From Euborellia annulipes (lineage: Eukaryota; Arthropoda; Insecta; Dermaptera; Anisolabididae): 64,000 bases of DNA. Below the pieces are notes generated by a model that saw nothing but the letters and a program-made list of their open reading frames with translations, made no database searches and was not told the origin of the DNA. Every line of letters begins with the position of its first letter. Positions within the stretch are counted from its first letter, which is position 1. Shown here piece by piece: positions 24,151-34,903 of the stretch. The translations under genes were made by a program, and so were the position numbers. The DNA lies in assembly GCA_023213315.1 (NCBI GenBank), contig JAKCPI010001912.1, forward strand, positions 62,001-126,000, written 5' to 3'.

Positions 24151-24504
24151 CCCCTGCTGTGGGATTTGAAGGCCATGAAAAAATTACGGGCGGGTTGCAA
24201 GTCTAAATTTCTCTTTGATAAACTGATTCTGGCGGACGGGCATGCAAATAAAATCGGACGGGCAAGGACCTATTAAAAAATAAAGGGTCGGACTAAGCCG
24301 AGCGCACAACTTTGCCCACCCACTATTCAAGAAAAGAATATATTGTCCTCCCCCCTAGAGCTCCCCCTAATGGTCCGATGTTATACATATTATATATCAT
24401 TTTACTCGGGAGGAAGTCTAGTTTCTGAATATATAAAAAAAAGTATAGGTTATGTAAGAAAAAATATTTGCCCCCTATTGGTCTGATGTTTACCAAAAGC
24501 TTTT

Positions 24505-24797
24505 CACTTCTTGGCCTCTACCCCTAGTTAATGGGTGCAAAATTTCAAAACAATTGAACAAATAGTCAAATGAAATGAAGAGAGTCTTTGGCAAAATTGT
24601 CTCTCTTCATTTGCTGCACCTGTACTTATTCTTTTCCACTTTATAATAAAAAATAAACTTTTTCAGATGTCAGAAAAAATAAATATTTTAAAATTGTTTA
24701 TTTTTAACTTTGCCCATCAACCGTAGGTTGATTTGACTATTTGTTCAATTGTTTTGAAATTTTGCACCCATTAACTAGGGGTAGAGGCCAAGAAGTG
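24505..24797. repeat. Foldback element, ~65-bp arms, joined to the retrotransposon copy
   Basis: CACTTCTTGGCCTCTACC at 24505-24522 is inverted at 24780-24797; arms run to about 24569 and from 24733. The right arm ends in AAGAAGTG, which is also in the full retrotransposon at the point where copy 2 starts. Confidence 0.75.
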
Positions 24798-25712
24798 GAA
24801 CGATTGTTAAGGGCATTTATTAAAAAAGTCTTTGCGCTTCCCATTAATACACCCAACTACGCTATCACTCTGGAGGTGGGATTGACATCTATGTTCTGTT
24901 ACACTCTAAGCTTACACCTGGACTATATTTTGAGGATAATGCGACTCCCGGAAACTCGTTTACCAAAGATTCTGGCATTGGCATCTATTAAAGGAAAATC
25001 ATTTTGGTATGGAGTATATTGCAAACCGCAGACGAACTGAGAGTGGATATCTCCAGGGGTGTGGAGGGATGTGGAGCGTGGCCTGAAGAATTTGAAAAAA
25101 TAAAAGAAAAGTTAAAGATCTATGAAAAGGAAAAAGCTACGCGGGATGCCTTGAGCGGACAACACCACCCAATATACAAACGGCTACACCTATCCCTTGG
25201 AGATGCATCATACTTAAACACGCCACTGTCCACCAGGGAGAAGTCATGGATAATGAAAGTTCGAGAAGGTATCCACCTGAACTATAAACCCTGGTTGGAT
25301 GAGAAAGACTGGAGATGCAGCCTCTGCAACAAGAACGAAAATGAGGATGTCTTCCATTTTGTGGCCAATTGCCCTATATTGGGATTCATAAGGAAACGCT
25401 GGTTGGGTGCAGAGTCTATTGATAGGGAGGAATTCTTTAAAATTATGAACGGTGGGAACTGGAGGGGATTAGCTGGATACTCAGCGGAGGCCTGGAAATA
25501 CAGGTGGACTCTTGTTGAGGAATTTAATTATTGAAACTTTTTCTGTTGAAATGAAACAGCCTAAAAATTCTGTGAAAAGCAAACGGTCCATAGGACTATG
25601 CTTACTGGTGAACTATTTTATTTTACTGTGTATTTGTGTTTGTTTTGTAAAGTCAAAAATTATATATTGTACATTGTGAAATAAAATAAATATTATTATT
25701 ATTATTATTATT
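24798..25712 (+). mobile_element. Non-LTR retrotransposon fragment, copy 2, 5' truncated
   Basis: Near-identical to 21430-22337 on the other strand: the same Zn-knuckle protein end (25004-25534), AATAAA near 25681 and an (ATT)n tail (25685-25713). It has a frameshift at about 25012, at a site where copy 1 is open, and lacks the KYLGVLL part. The two copies therefore broke independently. Confidence 0.8.
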
Positions 25713-27700
25713 ATAAAGACGGCAACAGGTATTGTAACATAATCTTTGTAAAAGGGTAGAAAACCCGTCTAAACTATAATAAATAAATAAAATAATTATT
25801 TTTAGTTAATTTATATATAGGAACTAGTGTAACGTTTTTTAGCTGGGCCCTTCGGACTAGTTGATGTACCTTGATTAGTACTAATAGGTTTTTAATAACA
25901 TTTATAAATCTTTTTAAAATATTTTATATTCAAACATTAATATAACTATAGGGATACATACTAGACATGGGTCGATACGCGATTTTGCTGTACCAGGTAC
26001 TCGCTGTTACAGGTACTTGTTCGTACCCGATATTTTTACCAGATATTTTTGTACCCGATACAGATTTCACTCAGCAACGCTAACTTCACATAAATACAAG
26101 TAACAGATTCAATACGTAGTAGTAGTAGTAATTTTCTTGGTCTCCAACCGTTGGTAATTTAGCCACAAATCTGATTTGATACTTCAATCATTGTGAAGCT
26201 ATCAATAAGAACTTGCTTAACTTGAAAAAAGAATAAACATTGTACTTTTATTTTAAAAATTGTATTTATAATTTAAAAAAATAATTTTTCAAAGTCAAAT
26301 AAATAAAGAGTACCCCAAATGAAATGTCATTTTACTAGAGACTAAATTAACATATTTCAAAGTTTTTTTCCCCTGTATTTATAAATATTCTTGACTTGAA
26401 AAATCAAAAACTCATAATTATTCATTACTAAAGAGTTTTCCAAACTGACTGAACTGACATTTTAATGTCTCTAAATTTAAAATACTGCACTAGAAAAATA
26501 ATTAACAAATTTCTTTACTAGCGAAAGAAATTTAATTTATTGAAGTTCATTATGTTTTTAAATTCACAGTTACTTGTATTTTTACTTTTTTAATTAATGT
26601 TTTTAAATAAAAAAGTTTCAAAGTAAAAAAAACATAACTTATTTATTAAAAAAATTTTTTTTTTTTTTTTTTTCATTTCTCCTCTCTTTCTTAAAGTAAA
26701 GAAAAGAGAAATAATATATTAGTAATAATTAGATTTGTATTTAATTATTATAGGGCCTAGTGAGAAAAGTAGAGTAAAAAATGTAAAAATGATTCGAAAT
26801 GACGTTCGAAAAGCGCGCCAGAGCTAGCGAAATTGCCCTGTCAGGAGAGAAGAGACGAGGCGGGGCGTCGCGAGTTGAGGGTCGCAAGAGAGAAGGAATG
26901 AGAGAACAGGCGAAACGAAAACTGTCGGGTAAAGACGCTCTAAAGTGAAAAGAAAGTATTTGATCAATGCGCAAGCGCGAGAAACCCAGTACGAGTCTAG
27001 TGGAGTGTGCCTGAGTAGCTGTTACTCAAATACCTGATATTTTTTGCTCGCACCCATTATGACTATCTGTTACTTTTTCATACCTGATACAAAATATCAG
27101 ATTGATACAGTATCACCCATGTCAAATACGTACTATCCAAATATTTAAAGTATGTAATTTTATTGATATGTTTGAACCACAGATTTTAGTATATACTGAT
27201 AGAGTCATCATTTCATTCTCTTAAGTTATACTTTATTTGGATTGAAATAAATAATTTACTATTGTAGATAGTAAAAAATGAAATAAGTATTTTTTAAATT
27301 AATATTATAATCTATCCTTTTGTTTTTTTCAAACATTTATAAATCTTTTAAAAAAATTTTTATATTCAAATATAAATAAACAAAGCGAATAAAAATAGTC
27401 AGGGTGCCATCTTGTGACCAATCACGCAACTATCTTTTACTTTCAGTTGAGTGTGACGTAATAGAAGCATATATGAACCCTGTTATGCAATGGTGTGTCA
27501 AAGACCAAAAAAATTCAAAATTGAGTTAAGCACGGAATATTGTTTCAAATGCTTTAATTAATAGTATTTTTTATGAAATATGTCCTAAAAAAATTTATAT
27601 TTAATGTAAAAGCATAAAATTATTTTTACAATATTTCAATGCAGGATTTTACATTTTGCAATAATGATTTATGTTCCTAACATGTTGTTTTTTATGGTGT
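25705..27700 (+). repeat. Repeat W, copy B, interrupted by a hAT element
   Basis: Starts TAAAGACGGCAACAGGTATT (25713). The GGGCCC tandem part is missing (jump at 25852), and a hAT lies at 25962-27125. It then follows copy A to the K block (27477-27606). Confidence 0.7.
25962..27125. mobile_element. hAT-type element, 1.16 kb, target duplication ATACATAC/ATACGTAC
   Basis: Short inverted ends TAGACATGGG and CCCATGTCAA, flanked by 8-bp repeats with one mismatch (25954-25961, 27126-27133). Inside are several GTACC-GATA repeats at both ends and a GC-richer part (26790-26990) with no transposase frame. Repeat W continues when it is left out. Confidence 0.7.
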
Positions 27701-27818
27701 TAACAACCAATAAAAACTTATTTAAACTTAAATAAACCAAAATCCTTTTTTTTTTTTTTTTTTTAAATGAGAAATGAATCGTAGATGTCAAAATTTAATT
27801 TTTTGATATTATTCCTGA

Positions 27819-28190
27819 CAGAGTTGGGTTTTATACACGATTTTGCAGTTTTATACAAAAATCGCGGATAAAACTTGTATAAAATGTATAAAACGTATAA
27901 AACTTGGATGCGCATGCGCAAACCCGACGAGAAAGGAAATTCAAATAAAATTTCATTTTCAATTATTAACATTTTGATTATATTATTCACTAAATAAAAA
28001 GCAAACAACATCGTCAATGCTTTAAAACATTATAAAATATGAAAAACTTTTAAGTTGTTTTTTTTTTCAGGGGGGGTTGGTTTTTTACAGTTTTATACTT
28101 TTTATACATCGGCCTTGTTTTATCCGCAATAGTTTTATACATGTATAAAACCGTGTATTATACTCGGCGGGATAAAACCTGCCAACTCTG
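27819..28190. mobile_element. hAT-type MITE with perfect target duplication ATTCCTGA
   Basis: ATTCCTGA at 27811-27818 and 28191-28198. Inverted ends CAGAGTTGG and CCAACTCTG, with repeated GTATAAAAC/GTTTTATAC motifs inside. It lies about 190 bases upstream of the BOLA2 start codon. Confidence 0.85.
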
Positions 28191-28380
28191 ATTCCTGATA
28201 ATGAAACTTTGATCGGGCTGTCTGTCTTCTTGCTTTGAATTGAACCTTGGCGGTTAATCTTCCTAAACTATTTAAAACCGATTTTTATATTTTTTTTAAA
28301 TTTTGATAACTCTTATTCCTTGTTTGATAGGAGTTATCGAGATAAGTTTGATATTAATATAAAAAAAATTTATAACAAAA

Positions 28381-28787
28381 ATGGAAAACAGAGAACTGAC
28401 AGAGAGTATTTTAAAAGAGAAACTATCCGCTGAATTAAAACCTGAATTTTGTGTAATTATTAACTCTAATTAATTTAAATTTAATTATATCGTTATTTCT
28501 AATCAAAATAATTTTTTAAGGAAGTGAAAGATACTTCTGATGATTGTGGATACAAATTTGAAGTGATCATTGTTTCAGAGAAATTTCAAGGGCTTAATTT
28601 ACTTAAAAGACACAGGTATAATTTTTATTTCCATTTAATCCAAAATCTACCTGTCATTTGCTTGTGTACTTATTCAACTAATTTTTTTAGGCTTGTCAAT
28701 TCTGCTTTGAAACCAGAGCTTGAAATAATTCACGCATTTTCACAAAAAACATTTACCCCTGAGGAATGGAAATCACAAAACAAATGA
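28381..28787 (+). CDS. BOLA2: BolA-like protein 2 (glutaredoxin partner), 3 exons
   Basis: Exons 28381-28452, 28521-28615 and 28691-28787 give 87 residues; human BOLA2 has 86. The protein has the small BolA alpha/beta fold signature: the run KFQGLNLLKRHRLVN followed by EIIHAFSQKTFTPEEW. The conserved His of the BolA family is at about residue 70 and a Cys at about residue 33, the residues used with a monothiol glutaredoxin to hold a [2Fe-2S] cluster in the cytosol. All splice sites are GT-AG and phases agree. The first ATG has an A at -3 and matches the family N-terminus. A poly(A) signal AATAAA lies at 28811-28816, only 24 bases past the stop codon. That signal sits inside the coding part of the last exon of GDPGP1 on the other strand, so the two genes share their 3' ends. 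Confidence 0.95.
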
Positions 28788-28794
28788 ATTTATA

Positions 28795-31700
28795 TTAATC
28801 TTTATAACAAAATAAAGTTTTGACATCGTTCCTAATTTTGTAAAATATTTCATTACACGTTTCTTCAAGCATTCTAGAAATTTTCTCTTCCGTAATATGG
28901 TCATATTCCATTTGATCTGAAATATAAATTTATTAAATATACAAAGGTATTTTATTTCAACTTTATTTATTTACCTTTTATAACTACATGTCCAAAAAGC
29001 TCACACGCTGCTGGATTGATGGCATCGTTTTCTTTTATTCCTGCAAATCGTAATTTTAACAATTAATATAAAGCTGCAATGCATGGTCCAAATAAATCAT
29101 TTTGAACGATTGACATTTGACATATTTTAATGATTTTCATAATATATCTAATTAGAATAAGAATTTAAATTCAAAATTTTATCATTTTTGGAGTTTTGGA
29201 GTTAAAAATCAGTGGCGTTATTTCAACTTTTGAGGGGGCAAATGTTTTTTCTTGGGGGGGGGGCTATTTTTTCTTAAAATTTATTTACAAATAGGTACTC
29301 AAATTTGGACAAAAGATATTTTATTTAACTGTTTAATTTTGTACAGTTTCTATACTTGTAGATATATTTTGAAATATTTTATTTAGAATTTAAAGAAAAT
29401 CAGAGCCCTTGGGGGGGGGGGGGGGCATTTGCTCCCCAAATGACGCAACTGTATCATGGCACCTTGAGATAACAGTAGAGATTTGCTTTCATCCTGTACA
29501 TTAAAATTTAAATAAATTTAACCTCATAGATGAAGATAGGGGACTTCCTGGTAGATATTATTGAGAAGGTTGAAGATAAATAAAATCTGGAGACGATTTT
29601 CAGGCCAATTTATTTTGAATATCTCCTCCCGCTATGAGTCAACTTTTCGGAGTCAAACGACTCCTTCAGGACCATGCGGGCTTAAGAATCAAATATGCCC
29701 TTAATTTAGTCATAAGAAATTTAAATTATATCGCTAGTGCACACAAGGGTAATGAGGCCAGGCGAAGCATCATTCTTCTTGAGTATACCCTTGTGTATAT
29801 GTGCACAAGAGATATAATTTCAATTTCTTATGACTAAATTAAGGGCATATTTGATTCTTAAGCCCGCATGGTCCTGAAGATGGATCCAAATAAATTGCCC
29901 TGAAAATAGTCTCCAGATTTTATTTAATTTCATCCTTCTCAATTAACCTCATACCTAACTCACATACTTCAAGCCCATAATCAGGATTATTTTCGGTTTG
30001 GGCTAAAAAATTTTGGAAAATAGGAAGGGTAGTTTTGTTCAATGACATTCATTTAAAGAGTGAACAAAGTTGCGGTAAAGACTCACTAATTTCAAATTAT
30101 ATAATTTTGAAAGTAAAACCATTTTGAGGGGAGGGGAGGGGGGGATCCCTTTACAGAGCCATCATAATTCCCATTTTATGGGCAATCCCTTTCTGAATGT
30201 TTTTATGTTTTTTAAAGTCAACTTCCCTATAAATTTTATATATGCACGGAGGATGTTCCTTGTAAAGGGGTTTACAATAAATTTAAGTATTGAGAGAGAG
30301 AAATAGAATGGTTAATTAATTTCTCTTTAACTTGACTAGTATATAACAGAAAAAAAAAAAAAGAAAAGATACCAAGCTCAGTTTTCCTTGCCCATATAAA
30401 TATTCTTATAGCTTCAATAAGTGGATTATCAAATCTTTTGCCTCTTGTTATAAAAACGTTATGTGCAATATTTTTTTCTATAAAATATTCTACAATTCTA
30501 TATATTTTCCTGGAAAAATTAAAAATATTAGCTAGAGCAAATATATTTGAAAATGAAAATTCTTTACCTCACAAATGAAGTTATGTTATCACCTTCAATA
30601 AATTGAAAAACGAATCCTTTTGAAGGGAAATTTATAAGCTCATAACATGGTCCAGCAAGATGCAAGACTGACTAGATAAAAGAAAATTTATATTTATTTC
30701 AAAATATTATTTTTTTAATAAATATGGAAAAGATTTCGTTAAAAAATGTTTATTTCTTGGTGGGACAAACATCCCATGGCCTCCTGGAATCGAACCCGGG
30801 ATCTCCAGTCTACCCGGGGCATTTCCTTTGCTCCAGGCCAGAGGTGTCCAAACTTTCTGCCGCAAGGGCCAAATTAGGATTTAAATATATTTGAAACGGG
30901 CCACTTGCATGGGCGTAACTAAGGGTCTTCTGGGGGGGGGGGGCTCTCCCTCCCCCAGAAGACTCCCTGCCCCAACTGAGTCAATATGAGGCCTTCTTCC
31001 GGAGATTGGCTAGTCCCATGCACCCTCCTCCAAGCCAAATTCCCTAGTTACGCCCATTACCAATTAGATAGTTACCGAAAAATAGCCTCGAAATAATAAT
31101 ATTGGTTCAACCAAGTATACCTACTGCGTCACGGTCCCGTGACAAAAATTCCTGAAAATAGATCAGATATACACTTTCTTATTTTTAAGATTTTTGCTAT
31201 CATGTAAACGTTCTTGTCTCTGGTGGCTGTACGACTGTAAAAGTAAAATTTTATGTAAATATTAACCCATTTTTCATAAATTTAAAAAGTTATTTTTTAT
31301 TATTAATAATGACTTGAAAAATCAAAAACATCCGCGGGCCGGATAAAATTATCTGTCCCGGGCCCGGGTTTGGCCCGCGTACCGAGTGTTTGGACACCTC
31401 TGCTCTATTCCATTGGACACTCGACCCCACCAAAAAAATAAATAGATATCTTACCGCTGATTCCAAATACATATTTTCATTGAGATAATAAATGTGAAGA
31501 TGCAAATGATTTATAGAGGCATATGCACATAAACTATTGAAAGCTCCTCTTAAAAAGCTAAAAACATTTATATTGATAATTATAATACATTTAGATGATT
31601 ATTTAACAAATATTCCAAATAATTTGATGAACATATGCTTAATTGCCATGGACACCCACCACTTGTGAAATCTCTAACAAAAAAATATAGTTAGCCCAGG

Positions 31701-32203
31701 GGTGGGCAACCCGCGGGCCGCGTGTAGCCCTCGCGAGGTTCATCATATTTTAACAAAATATAATTATTTTCTAATGAAGAAATAAAGGCAGCCAAAGCAA
31801 AATAAAGAAAAAAAATTTTATCTTGCTTTAATGAACAACAATGTGGACGTTTCGCCCGATTCTTTCTGTCTTCATCAGGACATGTGTTTTGTTTGTCTCG
31901 AGCTTAGAGGGGGTTTTGGCAGCTCCAGACATAGGTGCGAACATTCGTCACTTGGCATGACTTATGGCTCAAGTGTGACTCAGCCAAGAGTCCCTCTAAG
32001 CTCGAGGCAAATAATACACATGTTCTGATGAAGGCAGGAATAATCGACCAAAATGTCGACATTGTTATTCAATAAAGCAAAAAAAGTTTTATTTATATAT
32101 TTTGCTTTGGCTGCCTTTATCTCTTCATACAATCAACCACTATTCTTTGGAATATATTTATTTCATTTTTTACCCCAAAACAATATCTAAAACTAAAATG
32201 GGA

Positions 32204-32235
<32 letters not shown>

Positions 32236-33412
32236 ATATGCGACCCGCGGATTCAGATGCATTGCCACCCCTGAGTTATCTTCTAATAATTAGGTGAAAG
32301 CTAATTTCAAATTCATCTTAATTCAATTCTGTCAACTATGTCCCTAGGGAAGAGGTGGAAGCCCACACAGTATAATCCTAAGAGGGCTGTTTTTAAACCA
32401 AGTAGGTATAATTTTTTTTTTTAATTATAATTACTTAATTTTACTTGTCATTAGTGGAATCCCGTTTTATATATATAATAAAGTCATACCCTAAATGGCC
32501 TCAGTAGCCGAAAAGGGTTTAAAAAAAATATATATATATATAAAGAAATCTTCGCTGGCTTCTTATTTTGTTTGTATATTATTCTCTTCATGATTAATTT
32601 ATTTTTTGAAATATTTGCAATCAATATCTAATAGACCAGAGATTCTTAAACTGTGCCTTATTGGATACAAAAGCAAATTTGAAATAAATACAAATGAAAG
32701 TAAGAATTTCTTATTAAATAAAATATCAAATTTGTTATCAATTACTGATTCAGAATCTTACGATTTACAAAAATTTTGTTCTAAATATACAAGTGATTTT
32801 ATCATGGCTGAGAGAATAATTTTATAAAAATTAGAATAGCCGATTGAGCATAAAATTTGAATTCAATGTCTTTTCTTACATTGATTTGCTTAGAAGAATG
32901 ACTTGTAATAAGATTTCTATAGATCGTTCACTCAAAACTTGGGGCTGACATAAATCGACTGATGGGATAATTAAAGAATGACCAAATCCCAAAGGACTGA
33001 CATTAATAATAACTTTGGTTTCCTCTTCAATGTCAGATCGTTTTAATATAAAAAGTTCTTCATTTTTTGTTACTTTAGTAAAATTAAAATTATCCGGATT
33101 AAATTGTTCTCTCAAACTTGTAATATTTTGGGCCTTCCTTTTTTTAGTTCCTCTCTCTATATTTAACTATAATAAAGAAAAAAAAATTAAATATCTATCT
33201 ATTATTTTAATTATAATATACATTTAATTACATACTTGAGTAAAAAATCCATAATGTCCCTCTAAAACCTTTTTTTGGCTCATATCAATTTTATATTTGA
33301 AATATTCCTTATTATATGCATTCAACCAGGATTTAGTTAAAAAGATATCAAAATCGGATAAAGAATTTTCCTCGACTTTAAACGCAAAATCAGAATTTGT
33401 GAAATGAAACAT
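28795..33412 (-). CDS. GDPGP1: GDP-D-glucose phosphorylase 1 (HIT superfamily), 7 exons
   Basis: Exons on the minus strand: 33412-33236, 33166-32880, 31557-31455, 30671-30568, 30509-30373, 29040-28975, 28916-28795. Phases agree at every junction and the total is 331 residues, somewhat shorter than the vertebrate protein (about 385). Family landmarks are LNIERGTKKR, FNFTKV, INVSPLGFGHSLIIP, the His triad NHLHLH at residues 171-176 (the nucleotidyl-transfer site), and NIAHNVFITRG. The enzyme phosphorolyses GDP-D-glucose to GDP and glucose-1-phosphate, thought to remove a wrongly made sugar nucleotide; this is known of the family. Intron 2 (31558-32879) holds a hAT element with a foldback inside, and intron 3 (30672-31454) a SINE with a hAT inside it. 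The stop codon lies 7 bases from that of BOLA2 on the opposite strand. The nearest AATAAA on the minus strand is at about 28629-28624, inside intron 2 of BOLA2. Confidence 0.94.
28811..28816 (+). promoter_or_regulatory. Poly(A) signal of BOLA2
   Basis: AATAAA 24 bases after the BOLA2 stop codon. It lies within the coding sequence of the last GDPGP1 exon on the other strand. Confidence 0.75.
29556..29945. ncRNA. Foldback element with a hammerhead-like motif in the left arm
   Basis: The arms (about 29556-29745 and 29770-29945) are inverted copies: GAGAAGG, AAATAAAATCTGGAGAC, GGACCATGCGGGCTTAAGAA, CCCTTAATTTAGTCATAAGA. On the minus strand the left arm has CTGAAG (29669-29664), a hairpin GGAGTC/GACTCC with loop GTTT/AAAC (29649-29664 on plus), then GAAAAGTT. 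The right arm lacks about 46 bp including that hairpin. GDPGP1 intron 5. Confidence 0.5.
30839..31402. mobile_element. hAT element inside the SINE
   Basis: Ends CAGAGGTGTCCAAACTTT and its inverse ending GTTTGGACACCTCTG. The flanking 8-mers CTCCAGGC and CTCTATTC agree at five positions, so the target duplication is old. It holds another MITE at 30907-31060. Confidence 0.7.
30907..31060. mobile_element. Small MITE nested in the hAT
   Basis: ATGGGCGTAACTAAGGG (from about 30909) is inverted at the far side as CCCTAGTTACGCCCAT (to about 31060); C and G runs also fold (TCTTCTGGGGG against CCCCCAGAAGA). Confidence 0.6.
31697..32273. mobile_element. hAT element with a foldback inside
   Basis: Inverted ends CAGGGGTGGGCAA and TTGCCACCCCTG, both followed inwards by a CCCGCGG block. 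Flanks AGTTAGCC and AGTTATCT agree at six of eight positions. The inner foldback is at about 31775-32130. GDPGP1 intron 2. Confidence 0.7.
31775..32130. ncRNA. Foldback with a hammerhead-like core in each arm
   Basis: Arms share GAAGAAATAAAGGCAGCC (left) and its inverse (right). Minus strand, left arm: CTGATGA (31878-31872) and GAAACGTC (31853-31846). Plus strand, right arm: CTGATGA (32025-32031), then AAAATGTC (32050-32057), a decayed form. The stem between them is weak in both. Confidence 0.45.
32455..32545 (+). mobile_element. SINE tail fragment
   Basis: CCTAAATGGCCTCAGTAGCC followed by GAAAAGG and an A/TA-rich end is the tail shared with the SINEs at 23.6 and 59.8 kb; the tRNA part is missing. 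Confidence 0.45.
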
Positions 33413-33796
33413 TTTTTTTAAATAAAATAAAAATATTGCTCAGTAGTAAACAAAAAAAGATAATTATTTTTATAATTATAAATGAAAGAAGGTAAAAAGT
33501 ATTTCCAGTACAAATTATATATTTTAACTAAAGATATTCAAATAAATTGAAAATGTGGTCATATAGTTTATTTTGACATAAATGAATTGCTTTCAAATCA
33601 AATGACAGCAAAGCAAGCAGCCAGGAGCCAAATTGCCAACATGTTGTCTCCCTTGATTATATTGCGTGCATAATGAGGAAAAATAATATTATATTTAAAT
33701 AATAACAAATTATTAGTGTGAGGCGAATAGCTGAGTAGATCTTGTAGTAAGGTATAAATAATCAGCGAATGCAGTTATTTTTATTTCGTTTATTAG

Positions 33797-34080
33797 GCAC
33801 TTCAAGCCGACGTTTCGGTCAGATTTGCGACCATCCTCAGGGCTGATGTGTGTCAATAAAACTCCTCAAAAAGTTGAATGCAGGGAACAAACGTCGAATG
33901 GCGCAATTGTGTAAAATTAGGTTAGAATCTAACCTTGACTCGTCCTTATTAAAAAAATGGTAATAAATATTTTACACTTTTTTGCCATTCGACTTTTTGA
34001 GGAGTTTTATTGATAACACTTCAGCCTTAAGGATGGTCGCAAATCTGACCGAAACGTCGGCTTGAAGTGCCTAACAAAAA
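33797..34080. ncRNA. Foldback with paired hammerhead-like motifs (best pair)
   Basis: Inverted arms share GGCACTTCAAGCCGACGTTT at the outside and AATAAAACTCCTCAAAAAGT further in. Left arm, minus strand: CTGAGGA (33840-33834), stem GGTC/GACC with an 8-nt loop, GAAA, CGTC (to 33809). Right arm, plus strand: the same stem, GAAA and CGTC (34051-34058) but CTTAAGGA in place of CTGAGGA. The order is that of the hammerhead catalytic core. Confidence 0.55.
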
Positions 34081-34149
34081 ACAAATTTTCAAAAATGCCA
34101 GTTGGCAAATGATTGACAGATCTAAATTAAACTTAATAAAAGACTGATT

Positions 34150-34365
34150 TGAGTTTTGCTGTGGTTTGTTTGCAAAAATTTTAATTTTTTCACCACAGAA
34201 TGAATGGCCGAAGCGTTTTTTGTTAATGATAACAACTATAAAAGTCTAAATTCTAAATTCAATTCAATTGAGATTGTCACAGATGTAACAACCTTTATAA
34301 TCTTAGCTAAATTGTACCTGAAAGCCACAGATTGAGCCGAAACGTTGTAATTGTTACCAGGGAAC
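34150..34365. repeat. Related foldback, more decayed
   Basis: CACCACAGAATGAATGGCCGAAGCG near 34191 (given here only as position) and the similar CCACAGATTGAGCCGAAACG at 34326-34345 resemble the motif region of the neighbouring foldback, but the CTGANGA box is altered in both. Confidence 0.35.
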
Positions 34366-34599
34366 AGGGCCGTAACGAGGGCGTGGAAAAACAGGCGCCG
34401 CCACGGGGGCAACTGGGCTGGGGGCGCAAAACAAAGGGGACCAACCTAGTTGTGAGCTGCAGAGGTTTTTATTATTTTGGGAAATAAATTTTATTTTGAA
34501 TATAAAATTTTAAAAATTAATACGCCAGCCCCCCTCCCCCTCACAGGAGGTATAAAAAACAGTTAAGAATAAAAAAAAAAAAAGTGCAGGAGGTGGATT

Positions 34600-34657
34600 T
34601 GAACTCGCGAAGTTTGGTTACGTGAGAATAGAAAAAAATATAGATTGCGAGAGGACG

Positions 34658-34696
<39 letters not shown>

Positions 34697-34859
34697 CTCT
34701 TTTTTTTTTTTTTGGTGCAAAAAATAAAAAAAAATTTTAAATTATTTTTTTTTTTATTTTTCTTTCTACCTTACGTTAGTGGAGGTATAATAAATAATTT
34801 ATTATTAATAAAAAAAAAAAAAATTAAATAAATAAAAAATATATTTTTTTTTTTTTTGT

Positions 34860-34903
<44 letters not shown>

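Larger units (their letters stand above)
30760..31437 (-). mobile_element. tRNA-derived SINE split by a hAT
   Basis: On the minus strand, an A-box region (TGTCCAATGGAATAGAG, 31423-31407) and, after the hAT, a B-box (GGGTTCGATTCCAGGAGG, 30799-30782) lie in the right order. GDPGP1 intron 3. Confidence 0.6.
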
